A stretch of 64,000 bases of DNA from an uncultured Sutterella sp. (lineage in GTDB: Bacteria; Pseudomonadota; Gammaproteobacteria; Burkholderiales; Burkholderiaceae_F), in contig UQUS01000005.1 in NCBI GenBank assembly GCA_900544335.1, positions 4,324 through 68,323 of the forward strand. The letters are read 5' to 3'. A program made the position numbers and the translations under genes. Numbering within the stretch: the first letter of the stretch is position 1; every line of letters starts with the position of its first letter. The notes beneath the pieces are model-generated. The model searched no databases. It saw nothing but the letters and a program-made list of their open reading frames with translations, and had not been told where the DNA came from. This document shows positions 20,203 through 28,494 of the stretch, in pieces.

Positions 20203-21654
20203 ATGCAGTGGGAAGTAGTCATCGGATTGGAGACGCATGTTCAGCTCTCGACGCAGTCCAAAGTGTTTTCCGGAGCATCGACTGCCTTCGGATCGGAAGC
20301 TAATACGCAGGCCTGTTACATTGATTTGGCTTTGCCCGGGGCTTTGCCGGTTCTCAATCGCGGCGCCGTGGAGCGCTCGATGAAGTTCGGTCTTGCCATC
20401 GGCGCTCAGGTCGCCGAGCGTTCCGTGTTCGATCGAAAGAATTATTTTTATCCCGATTTACCTAAGGGCTATCAAATCAGTCAGTTCGAGCATCCGATTG
20501 TTATCGGCGGACGCGTGACCTTTACAGTCGAACCCAAAGAAGGCGATCCGTATGTCAAGACCATCAATCTGACGCGAGCCCATTTGGAAGAAGATGCCGG
20601 AAAGAGCAACCACGGCGTTCTTCGCGGAAAATCCGGCATGGATTTGAACCGAGCCGGAACGCCGCTTCTGGAAATCGTCACCGAGCCCGAGCTAAGGAGT
20701 TCAGCCGAGGCTGTCGGCTACGCCAAGGCACTCCATGCGCTTGTCGTGTGGCTCGGTATTTCGCACGGCAACATGCAGGAAGGAAACTTCCGGTGCGATG
20801 CCAATGTCTCGGTGCGTCCTAAGGGCGAAACGAAATTCGGCACCCGTTGCGAAATCAAGAACATCAATTCGTTTAAGTTCTTACAAGATGCCATCGATTA
20901 CGAGGTCGCCCGTCAAATCGACGTGATTGAAAACGGCGGCGTCGTTGTTCAGGCAACGCGTCTTTACGATCCGGACAAAAACGAGACCCGCGAGATGCGT
21001 AGCAAGGAAGATTCGATGGACTATCGGTACTTCCCCGATCCGGACTTGCTGCCTTTGTACATTAGTCCTGAATGGAAGGCCAAGGTCTTAAGTGAGCTTC
21101 CGGAGCTACCCGACCAGATGCGTAACCGCTTTATGACCGAATACGGTCTGAGCGAATACGATGCGGCAGTGTTAACCTCGAGCCGAGCGATTGCGGACTA
21201 TTTTTGCGAAGCCAGTCGCACTGTCAAAGATAAAAAGATGGTCGCCAACTGGGTCATGGGCGAGGTAGCTGCAGCCGTGCACGCCGCCGAAGACATGGAC
21301 TACGGCGATTGTCCGGTCAAGGCGCAGACGCTCTCTCAGATTTTGACGCGGCTTTCCGACGGCACCGTCAATGCCAAGGGCGCCAAAAAGCTCTTTAGCC
21401 TCATTTGGGACGGCGCATCGGACGATGTCGATACCTTGATTGAAAAGGAAGGGCTCAAACAGATTTCCGATGCCGGAGCTATCGAGCCGATTATCGATGA
21501 GATTTTGGCCAAGAACGGCAAGATGGTCGAAGAGTTCCGCAGCGGCAAAGAGAGGGCATTCAATGCGCTTGTCGGACAAGCCATGAAGGCCACGCGCGGC
21601 AAGGCCAACCCGAAACAGGTTAATGAGATTTTGCGCAAAAAGTTAGCGCTTTAA
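20203..21654 (+). CDS. gatB: Asp-tRNA(Asn)/Glu-tRNA(Gln) amidotransferase subunit B
   Basis: GatB binds the misacylated tRNA, activates its carboxyl group with ATP and receives ammonia from GatA. The 483-residue protein opens with the typical [15 protein letters not shown]. The cradle-domain motif [14 protein letters not shown] and the block [10 protein letters not shown] follow, and a YqeY-like tail domain ends the protein ([18 protein letters not shown]). It follows gatA by 18 bases behind the ribosome site ggagaag. Confidence 0.98.
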   Translation: MQWEVVIGLETHVQLSTQSKVFSGASTAFGSEANTQACYIDLALPGALPVLNRGAVERSMKFGLAIGAQVAERSVFDRKNYFYPDLPKGYQISQFEHPIVIGGRVTFTVEPKEGDPYVKTINLTRAHLEEDAGKSNHGVLRGKSGMDLNRAGTPLLEIVTEPELRSSAEAVGYAKALHALVVWLGISHGNMQEGNFRCDANVSVRPKGETKFGTRCEIKNINSFKFLQDAIDYEVARQIDVIENGGVVVQATRLYDPDKNETREMRSKEDSMDYRYFPDPDLLPLYISPEWKAKVLSELPELPDQMRNRFMTEYGLSEYDAAVLTSSRAIADYFCEASRTVKDKKMVANWVMGEVAAAVHAAEDMDYGDCPVKAQTLSQILTRLSDGTVNAKGAKKLFSLIWDGASDDVDTLIEKEGLKQISDAGAIEPIIDEILAKNGKMVEEFRSGKERAFNALVGQAMKATRGKANPKQVNEILRKKLAL

Positions 21655-21658
21655 ACCA

Positions 21659-21713
21659 GAGCGGCGCCCGCTCGATAAAACATCCGTGGGCGCCGAAGAC
21701 ACCGGATGCGGGC
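21659..21713 (+). promoter_or_regulatory. Alternative, mutually exclusive stems between gatB and xthA
   Basis: Several stems compete in this short gap. CGGCGCCC (21662-21669) can pair with GGGCGCCG (21688-21695). CATCCG (21681-21686) can pair with CGGATG (21703-21708); together these two interleave as an H-type pseudoknot. Alternatively GCCCG (21666-21670) pairs with CGGGC (21709-21713), stacked on the CATCCG stem, which excludes the first. GAGCG/CGCTC (21659-21663/21669-21673) is a further option. There is no T-run, so it is not a standard intrinsic terminator. It sits 10 bases before the xthA ribosome site (gaaagga, 21724-21730). A simple gatB 3' end structure is the modest alternative. Confidence 0.45.
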
Positions 21714-21737
21714 GTAATGACCCGAAAGGACTGTTCC

Positions 21738-22517
21738 ATGCTACGCGTCATGACCTTTAACGCGAACGGAATTCGTTCTGCAGGAAAAAAGGGCTTTTGG
21801 ACTTGGTTCGAAAAGCAGGATGCCGATGTTTTGTGCGTTCAGGAACTCAAAGCGCAGCAAAAAGATATCCCCGAGGCGTATCAAAACCTTCCCGGCTACA
21901 CGGCCTGGTTTCAGTGCGCTCAAAAGCCCGGGTATTCCGGATGCGGTCTGTGGTCACGGGTGGAGCCCGAACACGTACAAATCGGATTCGGGGTGCCGGA
22001 ATTTGATGCCGAAGGGCGGTATGTGCGAGCGGACTTTGAACGCGTCAGCATTATTTGCGCCTATTTCCCGTCCGGCACAAGCGGTCCGGAACGTCAGGAG
22101 GCCAAGTACCGGTTTCTCGATGCGTTCGAGAAGCATATGGACGCATTGGCGGCGCAGGGGCGACAGGTTTTAGTCTGTGCGGACGTTAACATCGCCCACC
22201 GGGAAATTGATTTGGCGAATTGGAAAGGAAATCTCAATCACACGGGATTTTTGCCTCAAGAACGCGCCTGGCTGACAACGTGTTTTGAAAAGCGCGGCTG
22301 GACGGATGTTTTTCGCAAACTCGATCCCAGGTCCGGCCAGTACACGTGGTGGAGCCAAAGAGGTCGGGCTCGGGAAAAGAACGTCGGGTGGCGCATCGAT
22401 TATGAAATCGCAACGCAACAGTTAGCGCAAAGCGCCTGTCAGGCACGCGTTTATCGCGACGAAAAATTTTCCGACCACGCGCCGCTTACGATTGACTACG
22501 ATGGTAGGTGGCTTTAA
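21738..22517 (+). CDS. xthA: Exodeoxyribonuclease III (AP endonuclease)
   Basis: ExoIII cuts DNA at abasic sites and degrades 3' ends during base-excision repair. The ATG at 21738 follows gaaagga by seven bases and gives 259 residues starting MLRVMTFNANGIRSA. Catalytic features of the EEP superfamily are clear: NANGIR (Asn), QELKAQ (metal-binding Glu), ADVNIAHREID and the terminal SDHAP (His). It overlaps the following pseudouridine synthase by one base (taATG), so the two are translationally coupled. Confidence 0.95.
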   Translation: MLRVMTFNANGIRSAGKKGFWTWFEKQDADVLCVQELKAQQKDIPEAYQNLPGYTAWFQCAQKPGYSGCGLWSRVEPEHVQIGFGVPEFDAEGRYVRADFERVSIICAYFPSGTSGPERQEAKYRFLDAFEKHMDALAAQGRQVLVCADVNIAHREIDLANWKGNLNHTGFLPQERAWLTTCFEKRGWTDVFRKLDPRSGQYTWWSQRGRAREKNVGWRIDYEIATQQLAQSACQARVYRDEKFSDHAPLTIDYDGRWL

Positions 22518-23209
22518 TGCGTGCCGAGCAGATGCTCTTTACGCAAGGCTTCGGAACGCGACATGAGTGTCGGAGCCTTGTCGATCAGGGGCGCGTTGCT
22601 CTGCAAGACAAGCCTCTTAATTCCTGGTCCGAAGAGGTTGACCCACAGGGCAAATGGTTTACCGTCGACAATGTGCGCTGGCCGTATGTGACAAAAGCGG
22701 TCATTCTTTTAAATAAACCGGCCGGCGTTGAGTGCTCGATGCGACCGACCGAATACCCGAGTGTTTTAAGTTTGCTTCCTGCGCCTCTTCGGTATCGGGG
22801 TGTGCAACCGGTCGGGCGCTTGGATGCCGACACAACGGGGCTTTTGCTTTTAACCGACGACGGCGCTTTAAATCACCGACTGACGCATCCGAAGCACCAC
22901 ATCGAGAAAACCTATCGTGTTACATTAAAGCATGCGGTGACAGAGGACTTTGCCGAGCGGCTCCTCAAAGGGGTCGTTTTGAAAGACGAAAAGGCCCCGG
23001 TCAAAGCCGAAGTCTGTACGATTCTTTCCGATAGGCTCATAACCATGACCGTCACAAGCGGCAAATACCATCAAGTCAAACGCATGGTTGCAGCGGCCGG
23101 CAATCGCGTGACGGCGCTGCATCGGGAAAGCATGGGCGGACTTACGATTCCGGAGAATCTTGCGCCGGGATCTTGGACGTGGGTCTTTCGTTTCCCTTGG
23201 GATTCGTAA
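22517..23209 (+). CDS. rsuA: 16S rRNA pseudouridine synthase RsuA-type
   Basis: This enzyme isomerises a uridine in rRNA; at 230 residues it matches E. coli RsuA (231), which makes pseudouridine 516 in 16S rRNA. An N-terminal S4 RNA-binding domain (about 1-50) precedes the catalytic domain. The catalytic Asp is in GRLDADTTGLLLLT near residues 98-111. The ATG at 22517 overlaps the xthA stop codon; an in-frame GTG at 22508 is possible but less likely. RluB/RluE-type specificity cannot be fully excluded. Confidence 0.9.
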   Translation: MRAEQMLFTQGFGTRHECRSLVDQGRVALQDKPLNSWSEEVDPQGKWFTVDNVRWPYVTKAVILLNKPAGVECSMRPTEYPSVLSLLPAPLRYRGVQPVGRLDADTTGLLLLTDDGALNHRLTHPKHHIEKTYRVTLKHAVTEDFAERLLKGVVLKDEKAPVKAEVCTILSDRLITMTVTSGKYHQVKRMVAAAGNRVTALHRESMGGLTIPENLAPGSWTWVFRFPWDS

Positions 23210-23214
23210 ACGAT

Positions 23215-24543
23215 ATGGCAAAAGAAACGGGAATCGCCGGCGCACTTTCGGTTTACAAAAAACCGGCGACGCTGCGCATGCTTTTTTTGGGATTTTCTTC
23301 CGGCTTGCCGCTCTTACTGGTGTTGGGAACTCTCGGGTTTTGGCTGCGCGAATCGGGCGTGGACCTCAAGACCATCGGCTTTATGAGTTGGGTCGGTCTA
23401 TGTTGGGGCATGAAGTGGTTGTGGGCTCCTTTGGTCGATTGTTTGCGCCTGCCGTACCTGACGCGAGCGTTCGGACGACGTCGTGCGTGGCTTTTTTCGG
23501 CTCAGATCGGCTTGATGATTTCCTTGGGGGTACTGGCCTTTGTCAATCCGGCCCGCGAGCTGGCTCTGACGGGGTTTTTAGCCGCCGCGACCGCGTTTTT
23601 CGGTGCAACGCAGGACATTGCCATCGATGCCTACCGTATTGAAAGCGGAACTGAAAAGGAGCAGGCGGCTTTTGCGGCGGCCTATCAAACCGGTTACCGC
23701 ATTGCGATGATTTGGGCCGGCGCCGGGGCTTTGGCTATTGCCGGGGCTTTTGAAAGCAGCGCCTGGGGCGGGTGGCGTGTTGCGTACCTAACGATGTCGG
23801 CCAGCATGCTTGTCGGGCTAATTACAACGCTTGTCAGCCCGACAGAGCCGGTGCACGGTGTTGCCGGACCGACCAGCTCTTTTTCTCAGTGGCTTTACGA
23901 GGCTGCGTACCTGCCGTTTAAAGACTTTTTCTCACGCTTCGGCTGGTGGGCTCTTGTGGTTCTGGCGTTAATTGCCACGTACCGCATCAGCGACGTCGTG
24001 ATGGGCGTGATGGCCAATCCGTTCTATCAGGACTTAGGATTTACCAAGCAGGAAGTCGCTGCCGTCAGTAAGGTCTTCGGTGTCGTGATGACGCTTGTCG
24101 GGGCGTTTATCGGCGGCGTTGTTGCCGTACGCATCGGCGTGATGAAAACGCTGTTTGCCGGAGCGGTTTTGTCTTCGGCAACCAATATTCTTTTTTCCGT
24201 CTTAGCCGGTATCGGGCACAGCGTGCCGTTTCTTGTCTTTACCGTGAGTGCGGATAATCTTGCGGGGGGTCTTGCAAGCGCCGCGTTCGTCGCTTACCTA
24301 TCGGGGCTTACGAACACGGCTTATTCGGCAACGCAATACGCACTCTTTTCGTCGGTGATGCTCTTTTTGCCTAAGTTCCTAGCCGGCTTTTCCGGACTTG
24401 CCGTTGAGGCTGTCGGCTATAGCGGCTTTTTCCTTGCAACGGCCGCGCTCGGAATTCCCGTTCTCTTTTTGGTGGTGCTTGCAGGAAAGGCAAGAAAGCA
24501 CCTTGTTGCCGGTGGTACAAAATCCCTTGAAGGGAAACTGTAA
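23215..24543 (+). CDS. ampG: AmpG-type muropeptide permease (MFS)
   Basis: AmpG imports GlcNAc-anhydroMurNAc peptides from the periplasm for cell-wall recycling. The 442-residue protein has 12 or more hydrophobic segments and the family pattern GFSSGLPLLL near the N-terminus, DVKTIG-like loop (DLKTIGF), WLWAPLVD, and FGATQDIAIDAYRIE near residues 128-142. The ATG at 23215 follows the rsuA stop by five bases; the frame open to 23173 would overlap rsuA. It would recycle products of lytic transglycosylases such as the Slt and RlpA encoded elsewhere in this window. Confidence 0.9.
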   Translation: MAKETGIAGALSVYKKPATLRMLFLGFSSGLPLLLVLGTLGFWLRESGVDLKTIGFMSWVGLCWGMKWLWAPLVDCLRLPYLTRAFGRRRAWLFSAQIGLMISLGVLAFVNPARELALTGFLAAATAFFGATQDIAIDAYRIESGTEKEQAAFAAAYQTGYRIAMIWAGAGALAIAGAFESSAWGGWRVAYLTMSASMLVGLITTLVSPTEPVHGVAGPTSSFSQWLYEAAYLPFKDFFSRFGWWALVVLALIATYRISDVVMGVMANPFYQDLGFTKQEVAAVSKVFGVVMTLVGAFIGGVVAVRIGVMKTLFAGAVLSSATNILFSVLAGIGHSVPFLVFTVSADNLAGGLASAAFVAYLSGLTNTAYSATQYALFSSVMLFLPKFLAGFSGLAVEAVGYSGFFLATAALGIPVLFLVVLAGKARKHLVAGGTKSLEGKL

Positions 24544-24549
24544 GAGACG

Positions 24550-25128
24550 TTAACGCCCCAGTCGCGTGACTTCGGCGATTTCTCCGACACAGGCCTCAAT
24601 GTCGGCTAAGGCTTCATCGAGATCGGCAAACGGAATTTCCGTGTCGATGGAGGCAAGAAGCGAGTGGCTGACCTCGTCTTCTTTTTCGATATTGGCATAG
24701 CGCAAAATCCCGACTAAGGCAGCTTGCACGGCGCGGGTTTTGTTCTCGAGTAACTCGGGCCAGTGACAGCAGGCAAAAAGAAAGCCGTCGGAAAACGGAC
24801 GGATGTCGGCGAACATATCGTCACTTTCCTCATCGGTAAAAAGAATCGGATCGATCGGCTTTTCTTTCAGGATGGAGTCTTGCAATTGTGCGCCGCGACG
24901 GAGCACAAGATGACGCAGTTCGTCCGGGCAATGCGCTCGGCTTACTCCGTTGATGTCCGTGACAAAGGCAAGCCATCTATCGATCCGAGGCGGTTTTTTC
25001 ATCAGGGCAATGGCCGTCAGATACCCGTCAAGCATATCGGGCTCCATCGGCACGGCCGGTTCCGGCGTGCTCGCTAAGAGCTCACCGAGCGTTTCGATTT
25101 CATCCAAAGAAAGCGGAGCGGTTCTCAT
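24550..25128 (-). CDS. UPF0149 / YecA-YgfB family protein
   Basis: This 192-residue protein matches the UPF0149 family, with the pattern LDGYLTAIALMKKPPRIDRWL near residues 32-53 and a helical acidic C-terminal half. Members such as YecA may carry a C-terminal zinc-binding SEC-C motif; none is present here, so it is closer to the YgfB form. Biochemical function is not established from sequence. It overlaps the ptsI end by four bases, ATGA, and is the last gene of the PTS transcript. It converges with ampG, with only six bases between the stops. Confidence 0.8.
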   Translation of the reverse strand: MRTAPLSLDEIETLGELLASTPEPAVPMEPDMLDGYLTAIALMKKPPRIDRWLAFVTDINGVSRAHCPDELRHLVLRRGAQLQDSILKEKPIDPILFTDEESDDMFADIRPFSDGFLFACCHWPELLENKTRAVQAALVGILRYANIEKEDEVSHSLLASIDTEIPFADLDEALADIEACVGEIAEVTRLGR

Positions 25129-27107
25129 TGCGGTGTACTCGGATGCAAGGCCTCGATGGCTTCTTGCATTTGTTTTGGGTCTTTCATACGGAGAATCTTA
25201 GCAACGGCTTTTTCACATTCGGCACAGTTGGTTTGGAGGATTCGTTCCTTTAAGGCCAGAATCTGGCCGCTTTCCATCGAGAAGTTTCTCAGTCCGAGAC
25301 CGAGGAGCAATTCGAGCATTTCCGGTTCGCCGGCAATTTCGCCGCAGATACTCACGGGGACATTGGCCGCCCGAGCTTCTTGCGTGACATGCTGAATAAG
25401 GTAAAGCACGGCAGGGTGCCTTGCTGCGCTCAAGTGGTTAACCGACGGGTCATGGCGACTTCTAGCCAGTGTGTGCTGAATGAGGTCGTTCGTTCCCAAA
25501 CTGATAAAGTCCAATTTCGGTAAGAAGGCTTGAACCCAGATGGCGGCAGCCGGCACCTCAATCATGGCGCCCAAGGGGATGTTTTCCTTGTACTTGACGC
25601 CGGCTCTTTGTAAGTCCGCTTCAGCCTTGGCCAAACGACTGTGTGCAAAATCCAGTTCCCACGGGCTCACGACCATCGGCAACATAATGCGCGCATCCGA
25701 GCCGACGGCGGCTCGCAGCATGGCACGTAACTGGGTGTCGAAAATATCCGGATGGGCTTGGAAAAAGCCTAAGCCTCGTTTTCCGAGGGAAAGCGCCAAC
25801 TCTTCGGCACTACTTAAGTTTAAGTCTTCGCTCGCCGTCACTTCGAGCACCTTGTCATCGCCCAAATCCATCGTGCGTAGCGTGACGCGTTTGTTCTTCA
25901 TGGGGCGAATGACGCGCCGGTACGCTTCGACCTGTTCTTCTTCTGTCGGAAGCATCTTGCGATTCATAAAGAGAAATTCGCTGCGAAACAGTCCGATTCC
26001 TTCAGCTCCAGCGTAGACCGCATCGTTGGAGTCTTCCGGAAGTGCCACATTCGAGAACAAATGAACGGCAACGCCGTCAACGGTCTTCGATTCCGTTTGG
26101 CGCAACTTTTTAAGGCGAGAGCGCGTTTTTTTCTCATCGCGCAGACGTTTCCCGACCTTTTCAACGGCCTCTTTGTCGGGAAAGAGCGTCACGATTCCGT
26201 GTGTCGCATCGAGCAAAACGGGATTATCGGTCTCGACTTGCTGCATGGCGCCTGTGGCACCGACAATCACCGGAATTTCCAGGGAGCGGGCCAAAATGGC
26301 CGTGTGTGACGTGGCCGAATCGGCCTCGAGAACCAGACCGGAGAACTCCTCGTCGTAGCGACGTTTGAGAACCACGATGTCGGCCGGGCTGAGTTTTTCG
26401 GCAAAAAGAACAATGCTGTCGGCGCCGATGGAAAGCTCGACGTCGTCACTCAATTGTCGGCGTCCCGTCAGAACGCGTTGAATCCGATCGAACACATCAC
26501 TGATATCGTCAATGCGTTCTGCTAGGTACTCGTCGTCAATCTCGCTAAAGGTCTTGCGCAATTCTTCGAGTTTTAATTCCAAAGCCCATTCCGCATTGAC
26601 GAGTCTTTCGCCGATGATGTCTTGCGTGCTGGTAATCAGTGACTCATCGCACAGAATCTGCAGATGCATTTCCAAAAATGCCGTGGCCTCAGCCGGAGCG
26701 CCTTCCGTCGGGTTTTCAACGAGATTTTCCAACTCTTGCGTGACGGCGGAAAACGCACCGCGAAGACGCAAGGATTCGGAACGCACCTTCGGTTTGTCAA
26801 TGGCAAAGTGAGGAATGCTCAAGCTCCCCGAAGAGCATTTTTGAGCTTTCCCGAGCGCAACGCCCGGAAAGACGCGCAATCCCTTGATGGTTTTAGAAAG
26901 CGGCGCGGTTTCGGGGACAGGCTCTGCCGGAGCCGGCGCTTTGTCTGCGGGCTTTGCCGCCGTCTCTTGCTGGGCGTCTTCGGATTTTGTCGGTTCCGGT
27001 TTCGCAGGGGCTACGCTCGGAGCGGGCGTTGTCGGCGCGGTGGGAACGACTTTTTCCGGAACTTGTTCCGTGACAGCGGATGTCTGTTTGGAGTTGTCAT
27101 CGGCCAT
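25125..27107 (-). CDS. ptsI: PTS enzyme I with a Pro/Ala/Glu-rich N-terminal extension
   Basis: Enzyme I takes phosphate from phosphoenolpyruvate and passes it to HPr. At 660 residues it is about 80 longer than E. coli EI (575). The excess is a low-complexity N-terminal tail (residues 1-70) rich in Ala, Pro, Glu and Lys. Then come the HPr-binding and phosphohistidine domain (active His268 in SATSHTAIL) and the PEP-binding barrel (GLFRSEFLFM, GTNDLIQHTLA, active Cys in SICGEIAG). All catalytic residues appear present, so the tail is an addition rather than a misplaced start. No good start lies nearer the domain. It follows ptsH by three bases. Confidence 0.94.
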   Translation of the reverse strand: MADDNSKQTSAVTEQVPEKVVPTAPTTPAPSVAPAKPEPTKSEDAQQETAAKPADKAPAPAEPVPETAPLSKTIKGLRVFPGVALGKAQKCSSGSLSIPHFAIDKPKVRSESLRLRGAFSAVTQELENLVENPTEGAPAEATAFLEMHLQILCDESLITSTQDIIGERLVNAEWALELKLEELRKTFSEIDDEYLAERIDDISDVFDRIQRVLTGRRQLSDDVELSIGADSIVLFAEKLSPADIVVLKRRYDEEFSGLVLEADSATSHTAILARSLEIPVIVGATGAMQQVETDNPVLLDATHGIVTLFPDKEAVEKVGKRLRDEKKTRSRLKKLRQTESKTVDGVAVHLFSNVALPEDSNDAVYAGAEGIGLFRSEFLFMNRKMLPTEEEQVEAYRRVIRPMKNKRVTLRTMDLGDDKVLEVTASEDLNLSSAEELALSLGKRGLGFFQAHPDIFDTQLRAMLRAAVGSDARIMLPMVVSPWELDFAHSRLAKAEADLQRAGVKYKENIPLGAMIEVPAAAIWVQAFLPKLDFISLGTNDLIQHTLARSRHDPSVNHLSAARHPAVLYLIQHVTQEARAANVPVSICGEIAGEPEMLELLLGLGLRNFSMESGQILALKERILQTNCAECEKAVAKILRMKDPKQMQEAIEALHPSTPQ

Positions 27108-27110
27108 AGA

Positions 27111-27380
27111 CTATTCCTCCTCTCCGAAACGCGATTCAAACAAAGCCGTGATGGCATCGCAGGCGGCGATTTCATTGATTCCTTCGAACTCAAGTCGAAG
27201 CACGTCGTTGTGCTTGGCTCCGAGGGTCATGACGGCAAGAATGGATTTGGCGTCGGCACATTTCGTGCCTTTTTTGATGCGGATGGCGCACTCAAAAAGA
27301 TTGGCCGTTTTTGTTAAAAGTGCGGCCGGGCGGGCGTGAATGCCGAGTTGATTCTGTACGGTAACGGTTTTAACAAGCAT
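27111..27380 (-). CDS. ptsH: PTS phosphocarrier HPr
   Basis: HPr relays phosphate from EI to EIIA domains. The 89-residue protein has the phosphorylated His15 in LGIHARPAA and a conserved Ser46 in DAKSILAVM, the site modified by HPr kinase in organisms that have it. It lies between the EIIA(Man) gene (139 bases upstream) and ptsI (three bases downstream). No EIIB or EIIC transport subunits are present, so the chain probably has a regulatory role as in other betaproteobacteria. Confidence 0.96.
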   Translation of the reverse strand: MLVKTVTVQNQLGIHARPAALLTKTANLFECAIRIKKGTKCADAKSILAVMTLGAKHNDVLRLEFEGINEIAACDAITALFESRFGEEE

Positions 27381-27519
27381 CTTTTAAGCGCCGCAAAGCG
27401 TTTTCGTTTAAGCATACCGCAATACTAGTGCTTCCTGCTTGTTTGGCAAGCGGGTTGAAAGAAAAAAACCAGGACGAAAAAGGAAAGAAACCGGTTGGCG
27501 CAATGTCGAATCGGATGAC

Positions 27520-27924
27520 TTAGCCGGCTCTGCGGACGGTGATACCGAACGAGCCCGCTTCTTTAACCAGGGCGCAGAGCTGATCGAACGCTTTGTGTCG
27601 GTGGCATACAGCCGTTAAAACCATCGGCAAATTCACTCCGGTGATAAGGACGGTATCGGCATGACGCAGGAGCTTTTCGGCGATATTGGCCGGCGAAGCT
27701 CCGATGACATCGGTCAGAATCAGGGTGGTGTTTCTTTCCGGGCGGTCGGAGGCCAACTTTGCGCTAACCGAATCGGCAACGGCAGCCGGGTCTGCATCGG
27801 CGGATACATCCACCGCAATGAGACTATCGAGGCTGTGCGGATCGTAGCCGTACACATGAGACGCGCACTCCTTGAAAGCGGAGGCAAGAGGCGCATGCGC
27901 AATAATCAGGATAGAAGTAGACAC
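27520..27924 (-). CDS. PTS EIIA, mannose-type (ManX-like)
   Basis: This 134-residue protein is a stand-alone EIIA domain of the mannose family. The phosphorylated His is His10 in IIAHAPLAS, and the conserved block ILTDVIGASPANIAEKLL follows near residues 68-85. The start is a GTG at 27924. The order EIIA(Man)-HPr-EI without EIIB/EIIC is the incomplete PTS known from Betaproteobacteria, where phosphorylation state signals rather than imports sugar. Its partner targets are not visible in this window. Confidence 0.92.
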   Translation of the reverse strand: MSTSILIIAHAPLASAFKECASHVYGYDPHSLDSLIAVDVSADADPAAVADSVSAKLASDRPERNTTLILTDVIGASPANIAEKLLRHADTVLITGVNLPMVLTAVCHRHKAFDQLCALVKEAGSFGITVRRAG

Positions 27925-27954
27925 AAGGGGCCCTTAGGTAACGCTGAGAAGCCA

Positions 27955-27982
27955 ATTGTATCGGCGCCCATAAATAGGCCAA
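27955..27982 (-). promoter_or_regulatory. Candidate sigma70 promoter of the PTS operon
   Basis: On the minus strand TTGGCC (27982-27977) and TACAAT (27960-27955) are separated by 16 bases, a fair match to -35 and -10 elements. The position, about 30 bases upstream of the EIIA GTG start, suits it. It was judged by eye only. Confidence 0.4.
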
Positions 27983-28118
27983 AGAGGCTCAAGATAGACT
28001 AAAATGCAGCAACAGATAGAAATAAGCGACAACGTGCTTTCTTTTAGCAACATCTGAGCTTATTTACAAAACCTGCGAAAAGCGTAATTTTTCAAACTGA
28101 CGTTGTAAGGTTGCCACA

Positions 28119-28487
28119 ATGGCGTTATTAGAGTTTCGATCGAAAGCCGCGGGCGGATTTTTCCTGCTCCCGGCAACGTTTCAGGAAATTTGCAAAGTTC
28201 TCGGGCGTTCTTTTTCCCAGAGCGGAAGCTGGACGGTCGATGAGTTACCGCAGATTCTCGAGACATTGGAGCAAGAAGTCGCACGAGAAAAAAAGATGCT
28301 CGCGACTGAGGAGGCTACGCTTCGAGAAAAAGAAGCGTGCGGACGAGGCTATCCGACAGAGGATGAAGAGCAAAGGCGCCGGCAACGCGAGGACTTCGTG
28401 AGTTTCGGAATGCGGACCGTGCCGCTGCGCGAGATGCTACGGGCAGCGATTGCCAAGCGTGTTCCCGTGATGTGGGGCATCCCGTAG
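28119..28487 (+). CDS. DUF1840 protein
   Basis: This 122-residue protein matches DUF1840, a family found mostly in Betaproteobacteria. The N-terminal LLEFRSKAAGGFFLL and the C-terminal RTVPLREMLRAAIAKRVPVMWG are the recognisable parts; between them is a highly charged Glu/Arg-rich helix. Function is unknown and no export signal is visible. It is divergent from the PTS operon and converges with trkH, with only seven bases between stops. Confidence 0.8.
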   Translation: MALLEFRSKAAGGFFLLPATFQEICKVLGRSFSQSGSWTVDELPQILETLEQEVAREKKMLATEEATLREKEACGRGYPTEDEEQRRRQREDFVSFGMRTVPLREMLRAAIAKRVPVMWGIP

Positions 28488-28494
28488 CGACGGA

